NCBI RefSeq assembly: GCF_000968535.2
Contig: NC_016112.1
Coordinates: 2,418,001-2,482,000, forward strand
DNA: 64,000 bases
Direction of reading: 5' to 3'
From: Methylotuvimicrobium alcaliphilum 20Z
GTDB lineage: Bacteria; Pseudomonadota; Gammaproteobacteria; Methylococcales; Methylomonadaceae
A program made the position numbers and the translations under genes. Numbering within the stretch: the stretch's first letter is position 1; every line of letters begins with the position of its first letter. Shown here in pieces: positions 54,794 to 62,783 of this stretch. The notes beneath the pieces were generated by a model that did not search any database, was not told where the DNA came from, and saw only the letters and a list, made by a program, of their open reading frames with translations.

Positions 54794-55497
54794 GGTCGAG
54801 CCGTTTTGTTGACCGGAGGAAACATGATTTCACGGCCGGGTTCGAGCGACCTGAAGTGATCCAATCGGTTGATTTTTGCGATTTCCAAGTAATAACGCGG
54901 ATCGCCGTAGATTTTGTAACACATCAGCGGCAACGTATCGCCGGCCTTGACTCTGCGGCTGTGGCTCAAGTCGGGCGAGCTTTTGTTTTCTTTCGCGGCG
55001 CGTTTTTCTTCTTCGATACTGCTTTTGAACTTGACCTTGACCAATGCCCGTATCGGCGTGCCGTCCGGTCTGAACAGTTTGTAAGTAATGCCGACTTCGA
55101 CGACCCGCCCCTTAAAAATCGAATGCTCGCCCCAAACCAGCTTAAAATGACGCGGTTCGTGAGCATCGCCTTTATAGCCGGTCAACACTTCCTTGAACGC
55201 CTTGATGTCGTCGGCGATCGAGTCGCGCGGTTTACCGTCGATGATGCCGGTATTGTCGAATAAAAATTCGAAGGAAATTTCTTCCGGTTCGGTATATTCG
55301 TATTTTAATTGTTGACCGCTGGTCCCCTGCCCTTGCCCGGATTCGGAAAACTTAAGCTTATAGTCGAGCGTATAGCTCTCCGGATTGATCAAGGCCTCGA
55401 AGCTTTCGTCGGCTTCGAGCAAGCCGCCGCTTTCGGCTTTTTCCGAATCGGAGAAAGCCAGTATCAACATCTTTTCCAATTTCCCGTTTTCGGCCAT
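54790..55497 (-). CDS. eCIS LysM-domain protein (Afp7-like)
   Basis: 235 residues. The N-terminal domain LINPESYTLDYKLKFSESGQG and EFLFDNTGIIDGKPR is the tube/spike adaptor part (gp53-like). The C terminus is a LysM module: KAGDTLPLMCYKIYGDPRYYLEIAKINRLDHFRSLEPGREIMFPP. In Afp/PVC structures this protein joins tube, spike and baseplate. It starts inside the stop codon of the small gene upstream (TGATG). Confidence 0.93.
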   Translation of the reverse strand: MAENGKLEKMLILAFSDSEKAESGGLLEADESFEALINPESYTLDYKLKFSESGQGQGTSGQQLKYEYTEPEEISFEFLFDNTGIIDGKPRDSIADDIKAFKEVLTGYKGDAHEPRHFKLVWGEHSIFKGRVVEVGITYKLFRPDGTPIRALVKVKFKSSIEEEKRAAKENKSSPDLSHSRRVKAGDTLPLMCYKIYGDPRYYLEIAKINRLDHFRSLEPGREIMFPPVNKTARP

Positions 55498-55685
55498 CAG
55501 CGCTCCGTTTTATTTTGCAGAATCTGTAAAACTTGTTCGACGCACTCGGCAATCAAGGCATCTTGGTCGATCGGATTTGCCGCCGAACCTCCTCTGCCGG
55601 CATTGCCCGGTTCTTGCCATAAACTCCCTTCTTCGGGCGGGTTGACCGTGACTTTGATATGCAGTTCTTTGATTTCAATCGGCAT
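55497..55685 (-). CDS. Small eCIS protein, DUF5908 family (Afp6-like)
   Basis: 62 residues. The start MPIEIKELHIKVTVNPPEEG is the family mark, a short strand followed by a disordered glycine-rich middle and a C-terminal helix (DQDALIAECVEQVLQILQNKTER). Members lie between the tube and LysM genes of most eCIS clusters; the role is not settled. It is one of the few genes here without a known structure role. Confidence 0.85.
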   Translation of the reverse strand: MPIEIKELHIKVTVNPPEEGSLWQEPGNAGRGGSAANPIDQDALIAECVEQVLQILQNKTER

Positions 55686-55692
55686 GGCGGAC

Positions 55693-56133
55693 TCAGGTTT
55701 GCACCGTGAAATAACGGTAGGTCAATTCGATCGTTTCGATGACGACCGCGCTTTCGTTGGCGTTGAAATCGCCGATCTGCCATTTTTTCGGTATCGCCTG
55801 AGCGACTTTCCAAGTTCGCAAGGGCTCACTTTTTTCATTCATCAAAATTACATTGACCGACGCGGGCTTGAACACACGGTCGCGAAAGGCATCGAGCAAC
55901 CAATCGATCACGTCGGAATCGGTCAACATACCGCGTTTCAAGACCATGTCGGCATACTTGGTTCGGACCGGCAATTTATGTTCGAAACGGTTTTCGCCGC
56001 CTTCCTTGAAACTTTCATAATCGTATTCCACGGTGAGACCCGAGACCGACTGAAACCGGACGTCATTGCTCACTTGGCTGATGCCGAACTCCACTTTGTA
56101 ATAAAAGCCGAGCGGCGGATAGTAATCGGCCAT
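55693..56133 (-). CDS. eCIS tube-initiator/inner tube protein 2 (Afp5-like)
   Basis: 146 residues with the phage tail tube (gp19/Hcp-like) fold: YYKVEFGISQVSNDVRFQSVSGLTVEYDYES, then VRTKYADMVLKRGMLTDSDVIDWL and VVIETIELTYRYFTV. It is related to the other tube protein encoded just upstream (56139-56576) but differs in the N terminus, as initiator tube proteins do where the tube meets the spike. Confidence 0.93.
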   Translation of the reverse strand: MADYYPPLGFYYKVEFGISQVSNDVRFQSVSGLTVEYDYESFKEGGENRFEHKLPVRTKYADMVLKRGMLTDSDVIDWLLDAFRDRVFKPASVNVILMNEKSEPLRTWKVAQAIPKKWQIGDFNANESAVVIETIELTYRYFTVQT

Positions 56134-56138
56134 CGGCG

Positions 56139-56576
56139 TTATACTTTCATTAGTTTGAGTCCTTCGTGCGCGACTTCGATGGTTTCGATCGCGACTTCAT
56201 TGGCGTCGGACTTTAAATCGGGCGCGGTGACCTTGACCGGAAAACAACGTGTCGCCGACCAAGCCGCAACCGGTTCGTGTTTTTCGTTCAATAAACGAAT
56301 CACGACATCGCGGCGGCCTTCGACTCGTTCGTTGGCGATTTCGTCGAGCCAATCGTTATAATCGAAGTCGCCTTCGAATTTGCCGCGTTTCATCGTGATA
56401 TTGCTGAGTTTGATCAGTCCGGGCATGCTGATCTTGCTGAAATCCTTGCTGTCGCTATGCCGGTATTCGACCTTTTCACGCTCCATCACAAGGCCAGTGA
56501 CTTCGGTAAAACTCAATTTTGCACCGCCCCAATCCACTTGAAAGTGAAAACGCGGTAATGGATAAACTTGCGCCAT
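56139..56576 (-). CDS. eCIS main inner tube protein (Afp1-like)
   Basis: 145 residues, gp19/Hcp-type: PRFHFQVDWGGAKLSFTEVTGLVMEREKVEYRH, then LIKLSNITMKRGKFEGDFDYNDWLDE and EVAIETIEVAHEGLKLMKV. It stacks as hexamers to form the tube that carries cargo. It follows the sheath gene, the opposite of the classic Afp1-sheath order but common in other eCIS clusters. Confidence 0.94.
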   Translation of the reverse strand: MAQVYPLPRFHFQVDWGGAKLSFTEVTGLVMEREKVEYRHSDSKDFSKISMPGLIKLSNITMKRGKFEGDFDYNDWLDEIANERVEGRRDVVIRLLNEKHEPVAAWSATRCFPVKVTAPDLKSDANEVAIETIEVAHEGLKLMKV

Positions 56577-56618
56577 GATGATGCCCTCTTGTTTGCTAAA
56601 GTATGTCGGCCGCTAAAA

Positions 56619-58058
56619 TCAGGATTCGGGCATTTTGTGCGAGAATCTGAGAATGATGAATTCGGCCGGCCTAACCGCAGCCATGCCGATTTCGATAATC
56701 ATCCGGCCTTCCAAAATATCGAGCGGCGTCATCGTTTTACCCAAGCCCACCGCGACATAAAAGGCATGCTCCGGCTTGATGCCTTGCAACGCGCCTTGCC
56801 GCCATAACACGGTCAAGAAGTTTTCGATCATCGCCTGTACCTTGACCCAGGTATTCGCATCGTTCGGTTCGAAAACGAATTGTTCGGTCGCCTTTTTGGT
56901 CGATTCCTCGACGAAAATAAAAAAACGTCTGACATTGACATAACGCCATTCGTTGTCGTTGCCGGCTAGAGTACGGGCACCCCAAACTAGTGTGCCTTTG
57001 CCTATGAATGGCCGAATCGCATTGACCGATTTGCCGGCCGTCGGATCGACGTTCATTCGATCTTGCTGCACGTTCGAAAACTCAATCGTCGGCTTGATCG
57101 CGGCAGTCACACTGACGTTCGCCGGTGCTTTCCAGACCCCCCGGCTGTTGTCGACCGCCGAGTAAATACCCGCGATCGCGCCGCTCGGCGGCATTTTACA
57201 AGGCAAGTCTCGAATCGCCGCCTTAGCCTTTTGATAGACCTGATTGTTTCCGCTTATCAAGGTCTCGAGTTTAACAGGGCTCGCTGACGTGCCGTCGATC
57301 ACATGAACGAAATCGACTTCATTTTCATCGATCGCGAAATCGAGTACGGTTTCTATATTCGGCGCATAGGCCGCACCGTATTTGAGATTGTTCGCTCCGA
57401 TTCCGTCGCTTCTAAAATTACCGATGCCGGTCAACAGGTTAGCGGCGCTGTTGGACATCGACACCGACCCTCCGTGAACATCCATGATGACGAAACGGTC
57501 TTTCAAGGCTTCGCATTGCGCCAACGCCCGATTGTGTAAGGTCGCGAAGTCGCTGATACCACTGAGAAACTGTGCTTCCGGAAATATGATCAAGGTCGGT
57601 TCGTCCGCAGTTTCCAATGCTTCCAATCCTGCCTCCAGATCGTTTCTAACCAGATCACCGCCCAAATCCTTATAAGGGTTGACCGAAACGATATAGCAAG
57701 GTCCGCCACCGTTCGCGAAAAACAATAGCAGCGCATAATACATAACATGTTTCGAACGGTTGCCTTCCGCCAATGTCGCAACCGCCGTTTGTGTCAATGT
57801 ATTTCCGTCTTCGTCCTGCGTTTCGTTGAGCGTCACGACTATTGCCTCCTCGGGTTGGGGACCGCCGAAAAGACTTTCGTATTCAACCAGCGAGGCAATA
57901 CGCGTCGGTTTGAGATGAAGGTCGTCATCAACGAATTCCATGGCCTTCTCGGTGTAACCGATAAACGCGGGAATCGCGGTTTCGACCGGTGCAATGGACG
58001 GAGGGAATTTCGGAATTTCCTCGATATAAACGCCAGGAGTTTTATACGCTGTAGCCAT
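56619..58058 (-). CDS. Contractile sheath protein
   Basis: 479 residues. The N terminus ATAYKTPGVYIEEIPKFPPSIAPVETAIPAFIGYTE is diagnostic of phage-type tail sheath proteins. The C-terminal domain ends RPAEFIILRFSHKMPES after GKGTLVWGARTLAGNDNEWRYVNVRRFFIFVEESTKKAT. It forms the outer sheath whose contraction drives the tube. There is only one sheath gene here, where Afp has three. Confidence 0.96.
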   Translation of the reverse strand: MATAYKTPGVYIEEIPKFPPSIAPVETAIPAFIGYTEKAMEFVDDDLHLKPTRIASLVEYESLFGGPQPEEAIVVTLNETQDEDGNTLTQTAVATLAEGNRSKHVMYYALLLFFANGGGPCYIVSVNPYKDLGGDLVRNDLEAGLEALETADEPTLIIFPEAQFLSGISDFATLHNRALAQCEALKDRFVIMDVHGGSVSMSNSAANLLTGIGNFRSDGIGANNLKYGAAYAPNIETVLDFAIDENEVDFVHVIDGTSASPVKLETLISGNNQVYQKAKAAIRDLPCKMPPSGAIAGIYSAVDNSRGVWKAPANVSVTAAIKPTIEFSNVQQDRMNVDPTAGKSVNAIRPFIGKGTLVWGARTLAGNDNEWRYVNVRRFFIFVEESTKKATEQFVFEPNDANTWVKVQAMIENFLTVLWRQGALQGIKPEHAFYVAVGLGKTMTPLDILEGRMIIEIGMAAVRPAEFIILRFSHKMPES

Positions 58059-58083
58059 GATAATTACCGATTCATATTAAAGA

Positions 58084-59091
58084 TTACTCATAAATCTCCG
58101 AAACGAGTTTAATCACTCTATCGCCGCTTAAAACCGGCTTGACTGAGTTTTCGGAGGGTTTGCGGCGATTGCCGGCATTGCCGAAATAAGTTGAGGGCAA
58201 CGGCTCGGCGGTTTCGAATTCCAAGGAACCGTTGCTTTGGTTTAAATAATGCCAAAATGTCGAGCGATTTTTTAGTCGCACATGAAACGAAGGCGGGGTT
58301 TGCTTTGCCCTGCCCTGACTATCGATCAAACTGAATCGGCTATCGCCCGGTCTTTCGGCATGCAAGCGAATCAGCGCAAATACATCCTTCGGCAGATTCG
58401 AATCCAAGGCAATACCGCGAAAAACCGCGCCCTCCATCTCCGGCACTTCCATTACCGGAACATCGCCTTGATGTACATAAACCGGCCAAAGCCCGGCTTG
58501 ATCGGTAATCGTATGAAGGAGATCGCCCGGCTGGTCTGCGATAAGCTGTGTCAGCGAGTTGCCCGATAAGCCTATCGCTTCGACGAGATCGTCATTGGCG
58601 ATAGCCGGAAATTCCTTGGATAAAAACAGGACTTCATCGTTGCCGGCACCTCGAGAAGCACCGGTCAAATTCGATAAGACCGGTACGTTTTCCTTGTACA
58701 AATAACGTTTGCCTAGTTCGGCATCATAAAGATCGACGATGCGTTGCCGTCTCAGCGTCAACGCGGTGTAATTAATGAATGCCGGGTTGCGCACGATAAC
58801 CGCAAACTCGAAAAGCGCATCGCTAGCGATAACAGCCTCTTCCGGAACCGCCGCGATCACGCCCAAAGTGCTATTGATCACAATAGCCCGATAGGCTTCA
58901 AGCTGTTTCTCTGTCGATGAGGTCGGCCGAATCTCAAGGAAGGTGCGGACATCATAAGACGATAAGCGTTGTTGTTTTTTCAGCGGGTCGGCGATCGAAT
59001 CGAATACGGTTGAGCCATCGTCCAGCCAATAGTGATGCAGCACCTTCACTTCGAAGAGGCGCCGATATTTAACGCGAATTTGCTCACTCAT
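58084..59091 (-). CDS. Unrecognised eCIS-linked protein between cap and sheath genes
   Basis: 335 residues. It starts SEQIRVKYRRLFEVKVLHHYWLDDGST and has no signal peptide or membrane segment. Its pattern is alternating beta strands with helices (GIIAAVPEEAVIASDALFEFAVIVRNPAF-like). The C-terminal part reads SRFSLIDSQGRAKQTPPSFHVRLKNRSTFWHYLN. I do not recognise a family. It overlaps the cap gene by eight bases and lies 26 bases before the sheath gene, so it is co-expressed with the particle. A role in the cap or its adaptor is a guess from position only. Confidence 0.55.
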   Translation of the reverse strand: MSEQIRVKYRRLFEVKVLHHYWLDDGSTVFDSIADPLKKQQRLSSYDVRTFLEIRPTSSTEKQLEAYRAIVINSTLGVIAAVPEEAVIASDALFEFAVIVRNPAFINYTALTLRRQRIVDLYDAELGKRYLYKENVPVLSNLTGASRGAGNDEVLFLSKEFPAIANDDLVEAIGLSGNSLTQLIADQPGDLLHTITDQAGLWPVYVHQGDVPVMEVPEMEGAVFRGIALDSNLPKDVFALIRLHAERPGDSRFSLIDSQGRAKQTPPSFHVRLKNRSTFWHYLNQSNGSLEFETAEPLPSTYFGNAGNRRKPSENSVKPVLSGDRVIKLVSEIYE

Positions 59092-59725
59092 TGGCGACCG
59101 CCAATCCGGATTTATGCCGGAAATCGTGAACGACTTCAGTAATGACGCCCCTCTCGCTTTTGACCGCCCGGAATTTCAAATCCAACATACGCAGTACATA
59201 GATCGCAAACGGGTATTGTTTACCGCCCAAGGTTCCCCAGAGGTGATTGACTTCCTCCATCGTCGGAGAATACAGATCGAAAATCAGTTTGAACGATTCG
59301 AGTTGATCGAGCGGATTGGCGGGCGCATTATTCGAAATCGACGCCGGATCGACCGTGTCCTGCGTGAAAACGTTTTGCGCCTGAAAGAAGCGTATCGCTC
59401 GCGACAGCATCAATAAGGCATTGGTGTAATTACTGTGCGAGGCGACGATCAGTATTTGAAAATTGAGAAAGGTCGGCGGGTTTTCATAGACGGTGCGGAG
59501 TGTAACGTCGTTGCGCGTGTAGTTCGGCACGTTTTTTAAGGTTTTTTCTTCCTTGATGTTGACCAACGACAAATAAAGCACATCACGCGGATTCGCGCCC
59601 GCCCCGTTTCCGAAACCGTCGGCTAGGTTCCCCAAGCGACAGACATTCATGACATCCGCCCCGTAATGGCCAGTCAAATGTCGATTGAGTTCGTTCAGGA
59701 CTATCGTCAGAGCATGTGCGATCAT
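59084..59725 (-). CDS. eCIS tail-terminator/cap protein, DUF4255 (Afp16/Pvc16-like)
   Basis: 213 residues from the ATG at 59723-59725, giving MIAHALTIVLNELNRHL, the normal Pvc16 start. AGGAAG lies six bases before it. The frame extends to an ATG at 59768-59770, but that lies at the predicted transcription start of the sigma-54 promoter, so it is unlikely to be used. Family segments include VLYLSLVNIKEEKTLKNVPN, PPTFLNFQILIVASHSNYTNALLMLSRAIRFFQ and LWGTLGGKQYPFAIYVLRMLDL. The protein closes the distal end of the tube and sheath. It is the first gene of the operon. Confidence 0.92.
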   Translation of the reverse strand: MIAHALTIVLNELNRHLTGHYGADVMNVCRLGNLADGFGNGAGANPRDVLYLSLVNIKEEKTLKNVPNYTRNDVTLRTVYENPPTFLNFQILIVASHSNYTNALLMLSRAIRFFQAQNVFTQDTVDPASISNNAPANPLDQLESFKLIFDLYSPTMEEVNHLWGTLGGKQYPFAIYVLRMLDLKFRAVKSERGVITEVVHDFRHKSGLAVANE

Positions 59726-59779
59726 GCGGTGCTTCCTATTACCGAATTTATTCATTGAATAGCTTTTCATGAATAAACG

Positions 59780-59794
59780 GCAAAAACGATGCCA
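59780..59794 (-). promoter_or_regulatory. Predicted sigma-54 (-24/-12) promoter of the eCIS operon
   Basis: On the minus strand TGGCATCGTTTTTGC fits the consensus TGGCAC-N5-TTGC: the GG and GC doublets have exactly ten bases between them, and TGGCA and TTGC are perfect. Transcription would start near 59768, giving a leader of about 44 bases before the cap gene ATG at 59725, with AGGAAG as ribosome-binding site. Two palindromes further upstream could be enhancer sites. Confidence 0.75.
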
Positions 59795-59870
59795 TGCTCG
59801 ACGAATCGATTAATAATACAAATTATTGATAAATATAAGAAAATATTAGATCGAATTCGTCACGTTTTGC

Positions 59871-59898
59871 TCTCTGTAACAACAGCCTGTTACAGAGA
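59871..59898. promoter_or_regulatory. Palindrome 1, candidate enhancer-binding site
   Basis: TCTCTGTAACA-N6-TGTTACAGAGA, a perfect 11-base inverted repeat with a 6-base centre. It is centred about 116 bases upstream of the predicted sigma-54 start. The same half-site occurs in a second palindrome 81 bases further upstream. Paired distal palindromes upstream of a -24/-12 promoter are typical of sigma-54 activator sites. Confidence 0.7.
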
Positions 59899-59953
59899 AC
59901 GAAGGAAAGCTTATCAATCGAATAGAATATGCTTTATTAACAGAGACTTGAAA

Positions 59954-59977
59954 TCTGTAACATTAAGGTGTTACAGA
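59954..59977. promoter_or_regulatory. Palindrome 2, candidate enhancer-binding site
   Basis: TCTGTAACA-N6-TGTTACAGA, a perfect 9-base inverted repeat with the same half-site and centre length as palindrome 1. It is centred about 197 bases upstream of the predicted start, and 34 bases after the spoVR stop codon. It could also fold as a hairpin in the spoVR transcript, but no T-run follows. Confidence 0.65.
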
Positions 59978-60010
59978 CTGTGACAGTTGTATTCGAATTA
60001 CTGTGTAGGA

Positions 60011-61507
60011 TTAAAGTTTGCATTCCATTATCGTCTGCAGCGTTCCGTCTTCATCCACTGTTTCAAGCCGAACATCGAAGCCCCAAAGTCTTGCGACATG
60101 CTTTAAGACATGTTCGGCGCTTTGAGCTAAGAACCTTCTGTGATATTGGGTATGGCGTAGCGTCAGCGAACGGTCGCCTTTACGGTCGACATGATAAACC
60201 TGAATATTGGGTTCGTTACTACCCAAATTGTACTGTTCGGACAAGGCTTGCCGGATATGCCGATAACCGTCTTCGTCATGAATCGAGGTCACGGCGATCT
60301 CTTGCTCATTGGAATCATCCAAGATGGAAAATAGTTTGAGGTCGCGAATGACTTTAGGGGATAAAAACTGGCTGATAAAGCTTTCGTCCTTGAAATTCTG
60401 CATCGCGAAATGCAGTGTCTTGTTCCAATCGCTGCCGGCTATTTCCGGAAACCAACGTTCGTCCTCGGGCGTCGGCGTTTCGCAAATCCTGCGGATGTCG
60501 CTCATCATCGAGAAACCCAAGGCATAGGGGTTTATACCCGAATAATAAGGGCTATCGAAGGCCGGTTGGTAAACGACATTGGTATGCGATTGGAGAAATT
60601 CGATCATGAACCCATCGGTCACCAGACCTTCCTGATACATTTGATGCAAGATCGTGTAATGCCAGAAAGTCGCCCAGCCTTCGTTCATCACCTGAGTTTG
60701 GCGTTGCGGATAAAAATATTGGGCTATCTTGCGCACGATGCGAATGATTTCGCGTTGCCAGGGCTCCAGGAAAGGGGCATTTTTTTCAATGAAATAGAGA
60801 ATATTTTCTTGAGGTTCCTCGGGAAAGCGGACGGCTTCGTTAGCGGCGCTATAGACCGGTTCTTTGGTCGGTATGGTGCGCCATAACTCGTTGACTTGGG
60901 ATTGCAGATAGGCTTCGCGATCCCGCTGCCGGGCTTGCTCTTCTTGTAGAGACAATCTGGAGGGGCGTTTGTAACGGTCCACGCCAAAGTTTCTCAAGGC
61001 GTGGCAAGAGTCGAGAATGGCTTCGACCTGCTCTTCGCCGTAGCGCTCTTCGCACTCGGCTATATAATTTTTGGCAAACAGCAGATAGTCGATAATAGAA
61101 TCGGCGCTGGTCCAGGTCGTGAATAAGTAATTATTTTTGAAAAACGAATTGTGGCCGTAAGCGGCATGCGCGATTACCAGAGCCTGCATCGTCATGCTGT
61201 TTTCTTCCATTAAATAGGCGATACAGGGGTTCGAATTGATCACAATTTCATAAGCCAGGCCCATTTGGCCTTTTTGATAGCGTTTTTCGTTCTTGACGAA
61301 TTCCTTGCCGAATGACCAATGGCTATAGCCGATGGGCATGCCGACCGAGGCATAGGCGTCCATCATTTGTTCGGCCGTGATGATTTCCAGTTGTACCGGA
61401 TAGGTATCCAATCCGAAATCACTTGCGATACGGGCGATTTCCGTATGGTATTTTTCAATCAGCTCGAAGGTCCACTCCGATGTTTCCGATAGGGTTTTTC
61501 TACTCAT
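60011..61507 (-). CDS. ycgB: SpoVR family protein (YcgB-like)
   Basis: 498 residues, close to the 510 of E. coli YcgB. Conserved segments are DAYASVGMPIGYSHWSFGKEF, HAAYGHNSFFKNNYLF, and EGWATFWHYTILHQMYQEG, with repeated histidines and acids that suggest metal binding. It ends in a C-terminal domain with DRSLTLRHTQYHRRFL. The biochemical activity is not known; in enterobacteria the gene belongs to the general stress/stationary phase group with yeaGH. It overlaps the upstream DUF444 gene by four bases (ATGA), so the three form one operon. It ends 285 bases before the eCIS cap gene. Confidence 0.95.
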   Translation of the reverse strand: MSRKTLSETSEWTFELIEKYHTEIARIASDFGLDTYPVQLEIITAEQMMDAYASVGMPIGYSHWSFGKEFVKNEKRYQKGQMGLAYEIVINSNPCIAYLMEENSMTMQALVIAHAAYGHNSFFKNNYLFTTWTSADSIIDYLLFAKNYIAECEERYGEEQVEAILDSCHALRNFGVDRYKRPSRLSLQEEQARQRDREAYLQSQVNELWRTIPTKEPVYSAANEAVRFPEEPQENILYFIEKNAPFLEPWQREIIRIVRKIAQYFYPQRQTQVMNEGWATFWHYTILHQMYQEGLVTDGFMIEFLQSHTNVVYQPAFDSPYYSGINPYALGFSMMSDIRRICETPTPEDERWFPEIAGSDWNKTLHFAMQNFKDESFISQFLSPKVIRDLKLFSILDDSNEQEIAVTSIHDEDGYRHIRQALSEQYNLGSNEPNIQVYHVDRKGDRSLTLRHTQYHRRFLAQSAEHVLKHVARLWGFDVRLETVDEDGTLQTIMECKL

Positions 61508-62766
61508 GCTTTTGACTTCTCGAAAAGTTTACGAAATACCGGATAGATATCGGCCACTGTGGCAATTCGTTGCATCGCAAAATTGCTCCAGGTGTCTTTC
61601 AGAGTCGAATATTCGTGCCAGAGGTTTTGATGTCTGTCCTCGGTGATTTCGATATAGGCGTAATACTGCATATAGGGCATGATTTGCTCGGACAGTATTT
61701 TTTTGCAGTCTATCGAATCGTTATCCCAGTTGTCGCCGTCGGAGGCCTGCGCGGCATAGATATTCCATTCTGAGATCGGAAAACGTTCCTTGATGATCTT
61801 TTTCATCAAGATGAGTGCGCTCGATACGACCGTACCGCCGGTTTCCCGGGAATAGAAAAAGGTTTCTTCATCGACTTCATTGGCTTCGGTATGATGAGAG
61901 ATAAATACGACCTGGGTTTTTTCATAGGTGCGCGTCAGAAAAAGATACAGCAGCATGAAGAAGCGTTTTGCCATATCTTTTTCTTCGGGCCCCATCGAAC
62001 CTGAAACATCCATGATGCAAAACATCACCGCTTGGGTCGTCGGTTTAGGCATGTCTATGCGGTTGTCGTAGCGTAAATCGAAGGTATCGATAAACGGAAT
62101 GCGCTCGATTTTTTCCTTGAGCCGTTTGATTTCTTCACGCAACTCGATAACCACGGCATCGGTTTCGCTGTAACGTTTGAGCAAGTCTTCCAGTTGTGCT
62201 TCGGCCTCCTCAATCCTATTACGATAGGGCGCGCGCAAGGCGATGCGCCGTCCCATCGCGCTCCGCAATGAACGAATGACATTGATATTGGTAGGTATAC
62301 CGTCGCTGGTATGGCCGGCGCGCACTTTTTTGGTTTCCTGGAGCGTCGCCAGACGGGTTTTGACTAGGTTGGGCAACTCGAGATCTTCAAAAAAGAAGTG
62401 CAAAAATTCCTCACGAGTTAATTCGAAGACGAATTCATCCATTCCTTCGCCGGAATCGGAGGCCTGTTTGCCTCGCCCGCCTCCGGCGCTTTCGGGCCGT
62501 TTTATTTTATCGCCTTGCCGAAACTCCTTGTTTCCCGGATGAATGATCTCCCGATAACCGTCGTTACCATGGTGAAAAAAAGGCTCCGAGATATCTTTTG
62601 CAGGAATGGAAACTTTTTCGCCTTTATCCAAATCCGTCACGCTCCGCTCGTTTACCGCGTCGGTCACGGCCTTTTTAATCTGGCTGCGAAAACGGCGAAT
62701 AAATTTCTGCCGGTTGACGGCGCTCTTATTCTTTCCGTTCAGACGTCTATCTACAATTTGAGTCAC
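61504..62766 (-). CDS. yeaH: DUF444 protein, YeaH/YhbH family
   Basis: 420 residues, close to the 427 of E. coli YeaH. The N-terminal third is highly charged (RRFRSQIKKAVTDAVNERSV; GNKEFRQGDKIKRPES). The C-terminal half is von Willebrand A-like: VMFCIMDVSGSMGPEEKDMAKRFF holds the DxSxS metal site, with FISHHTEANEVDEETFF and GGTVVSSALILM after it. It works with the PrkA/YeaG kinase in stress response, mechanism unclear. The start is a GTG at 62764-62766, supported by AGGAG seven bases before it. Confidence 0.95.
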   Translation of the reverse strand: MTQIVDRRLNGKNKSAVNRQKFIRRFRSQIKKAVTDAVNERSVTDLDKGEKVSIPAKDISEPFFHHGNDGYREIIHPGNKEFRQGDKIKRPESAGGGRGKQASDSGEGMDEFVFELTREEFLHFFFEDLELPNLVKTRLATLQETKKVRAGHTSDGIPTNINVIRSLRSAMGRRIALRAPYRNRIEEAEAQLEDLLKRYSETDAVVIELREEIKRLKEKIERIPFIDTFDLRYDNRIDMPKPTTQAVMFCIMDVSGSMGPEEKDMAKRFFMLLYLFLTRTYEKTQVVFISHHTEANEVDEETFFYSRETGGTVVSSALILMKKIIKERFPISEWNIYAAQASDGDNWDNDSIDCKKILSEQIMPYMQYYAYIEITEDRHQNLWHEYSTLKDTWSNFAMQRIATVADIYPVFRKLFEKSKA

Positions 62767-62783
62767 ACATTTCTCCTCAAGCG

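Noticed and set aside
31109-59725. Type VI secretion system or defective prophage
   Set aside because: No TssJLM membrane complex, no capsid, terminase or lysis genes; DUF4157 cargo, DUF5908, LysM adaptor, cap and AAA+ ATPase are the eCIS set.
59726-59770. Upstream start for the cap protein at 59770
   Set aside because: It coincides with the predicted transcription start, lacks a ribosome-binding site, and adds residues not typical of the family.
59871-59977. The two palindromes as transcription terminators of ycgB
   Set aside because: Neither is followed by a T-run, both share the same half-site and 6-base centre, and they lie at enhancer distance from a sigma-54 promoter. A hairpin role is not fully excluded.
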